Of a stretch of 13,923 nt of DNA, positions 13,234 to 13,923 are shown piece by piece. The stretch is from CALBPI01 sp039033695 (lineage in GTDB: Bacteria > Pseudomonadota > Gammaproteobacteria > Steroidobacterales > Woeseiaceae). Made by a program: the position numbers and the translations under genes. The DNA lies in contig JBCCCC010000086.1 in NCBI GenBank assembly GCA_039033695.1, forward strand, positions 1 to 13,923, read 5' to 3'. The first letter of the stretch is position 1. Every line of letters starts with the position of its first letter. A model generated the notes under the pieces. It searched no databases. It saw only the letters and a program-made list of their open reading frames with translations, and had not been told where the DNA came from.

Positions 13234-13923
13234 ATGTACTTAGATTTCTTCGGATTACACGAGCGCCCGTTCAGCATAACCCCCGATCCGCGCTATCTGT
13301 TCATGAGCGAACGGCACGCTGAAGCGCTGGCGCACCTGATCTATGGGGTTACCGAGAGCGACGGCTTTATCGTACTCACGGGCGAGGTCGGCACTGGCAA
13401 GACGACGCTGGTGCGCAGCCTGCTGCAGAAGATGCCAGCCGAGGCAGATGTTGCCCTTGTCTTGAACCCGCAGCTCAATGCCGTGGAGTTCCTGACCGCG
13501 ATCAATAAGGAACTCGGCATCGCGTTGCCCGAAGACAGCACGAGTTGCCGAGCGTTGACCGAGGTCCTCAACGCATACTTGCTGGACGCCCATAGCCGCG
13601 GTCGGCGAACCATTGCTGTTGTCGACGAGGCGCAGAACTTATCGGCCGAGGTACTCGAACAGATTCGATTGTTGACCAACCTCGAGACAACGCGCCACAA
13701 GTTATTGCAGATTGTTCTCATTGGCCAGCCGGAGCTACGCGAGCTGCTGGCACGCAGCGATCTGCGGCAATTGGCACAACGTGTAACTGCACGCTATCAC
13801 CTATTGCCCCTCAACAGCCTGGAGGCCGGACAGTACCTCGATCACCGGCTGGCTGTTGCCGGCGCGCTGCAACCGATTTTGTCAGCGAGAGCCAAAAAGA
13901 CAATTCATCAATTGTCCGGCGGC
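13234..13923 (+). CDS. ExeA/GspA-like AAA+ ATPase, N-terminal part (3' end outside the window)
   Basis: The first 230 residues of an AAA+ ATPase of the ExeA/GspA type; the frame is still open at the window edge. It opens with MYLDFFGLHERPFSITPDPR, the usual N-terminus of this family. Walker A is GEVGTGKT (50-57), Walker B is IAVVDEAQ (127-134), and LIGQPELRELL (163-173) carries the family QPEL signature. ExeA in Aeromonas works with ExeB and peptidoglycan to assemble the type II secretion outer-membrane secretin; related ATPases sit in exopolysaccharide and pilus loci. The missing C-terminal part would show whether a membrane segment and peptidoglycan-binding domain are present. It starts 54 bases after dinB, beyond a stem-loop, so it may begin another transcription unit. 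The domain call is firm; the exact partner system is unknown. Confidence 0.88.
   Translation, partial: MYLDFFGLHERPFSITPDPRYLFMSERHAEALAHLIYGVTESDGFIVLTGEVGTGKTTLVRSLLQKMPAEADVALVLNPQLNAVEFLTAINKELGIALPEDSTSCRALTEVLNAYLLDAHSRGRRTIAVVDEAQNLSAEVLEQIRLLTNLETTRHKLLQIVLIGQPELRELLARSDLRQLAQRVTARYHLLPLNSLEAGQYLDHRLAVAGALQPILSARAKKTIHQLSGG

Noticed and set aside
1..13923. CRISPR array, tRNA or rRNA gene, insertion sequence or attachment site
   Set aside because: No spaced direct repeats, cloverleaf-like segments, transposase motifs or terminal inverted repeats were seen; almost all of the window is coding.

Overview
The window most likely comes from a gammaproteobacterium. It carries a FadE-type acyl-CoA dehydrogenase close to the enterobacterial protein, an ExeA-like secretion ATPase, a DinB polymerase and a bacterial IspA. 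Use of the mevalonate route to isoprenoids is uncommon in that class (Coxiella and Legionella relatives and some environmental lineages are known cases). The order or genus cannot be told from this sequence. Gene packing is dense, with short gaps and several 4-base overlaps, and there is no sign of mobile DNA.

Layout. (1) 1-4640, + strand: the end of a malate dehydrogenase gene, then fadE with an unusual lysine-rich tail, then a membrane protein fusing DUF4286 to DUF3667. The last gene overlaps the fadE stop and probably starts at a CTG codon. (2) 4641-6240, + strand: a promoter region and HMG-CoA synthase. (3) 6231-11055, - strand: a tightly overlapping operon, read in the order mevalonate diphosphate decarboxylase, phosphomevalonate kinase, then a 936-residue three-enzyme fusion of class II HMG-CoA reductase, mevalonate kinase and type 1 IPP isomerase. 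(4) 11108-13923, + strand: farnesyl diphosphate synthase, DNA polymerase IV and the start of an ExeA-like AAA+ ATPase.

Together regions 2-4 encode every step from acetoacetyl-CoA plus acetyl-CoA to farnesyl diphosphate; only acetoacetyl-CoA thiolase is not in view. The pathway is split over three transcription units. HMG-CoA synthase runs tail-to-tail into the fusion gene, sharing a 10-bp palindrome that holds both stop codons, and the decarboxylase operon diverges from ispA over a 52-bp gap. The most notable feature is the HMGR-MK-IDI triple fusion. Its active-site residues are all recognisable, except that the position matching the NADH-selecting Asp of Pseudomonas mevalonii HMGR is His, and the kinase glycine-rich loop reads GLGGSAA instead of GLGSSAA. 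No family assignment here was tested by database search; they rest on reading motifs in the translated sequence.
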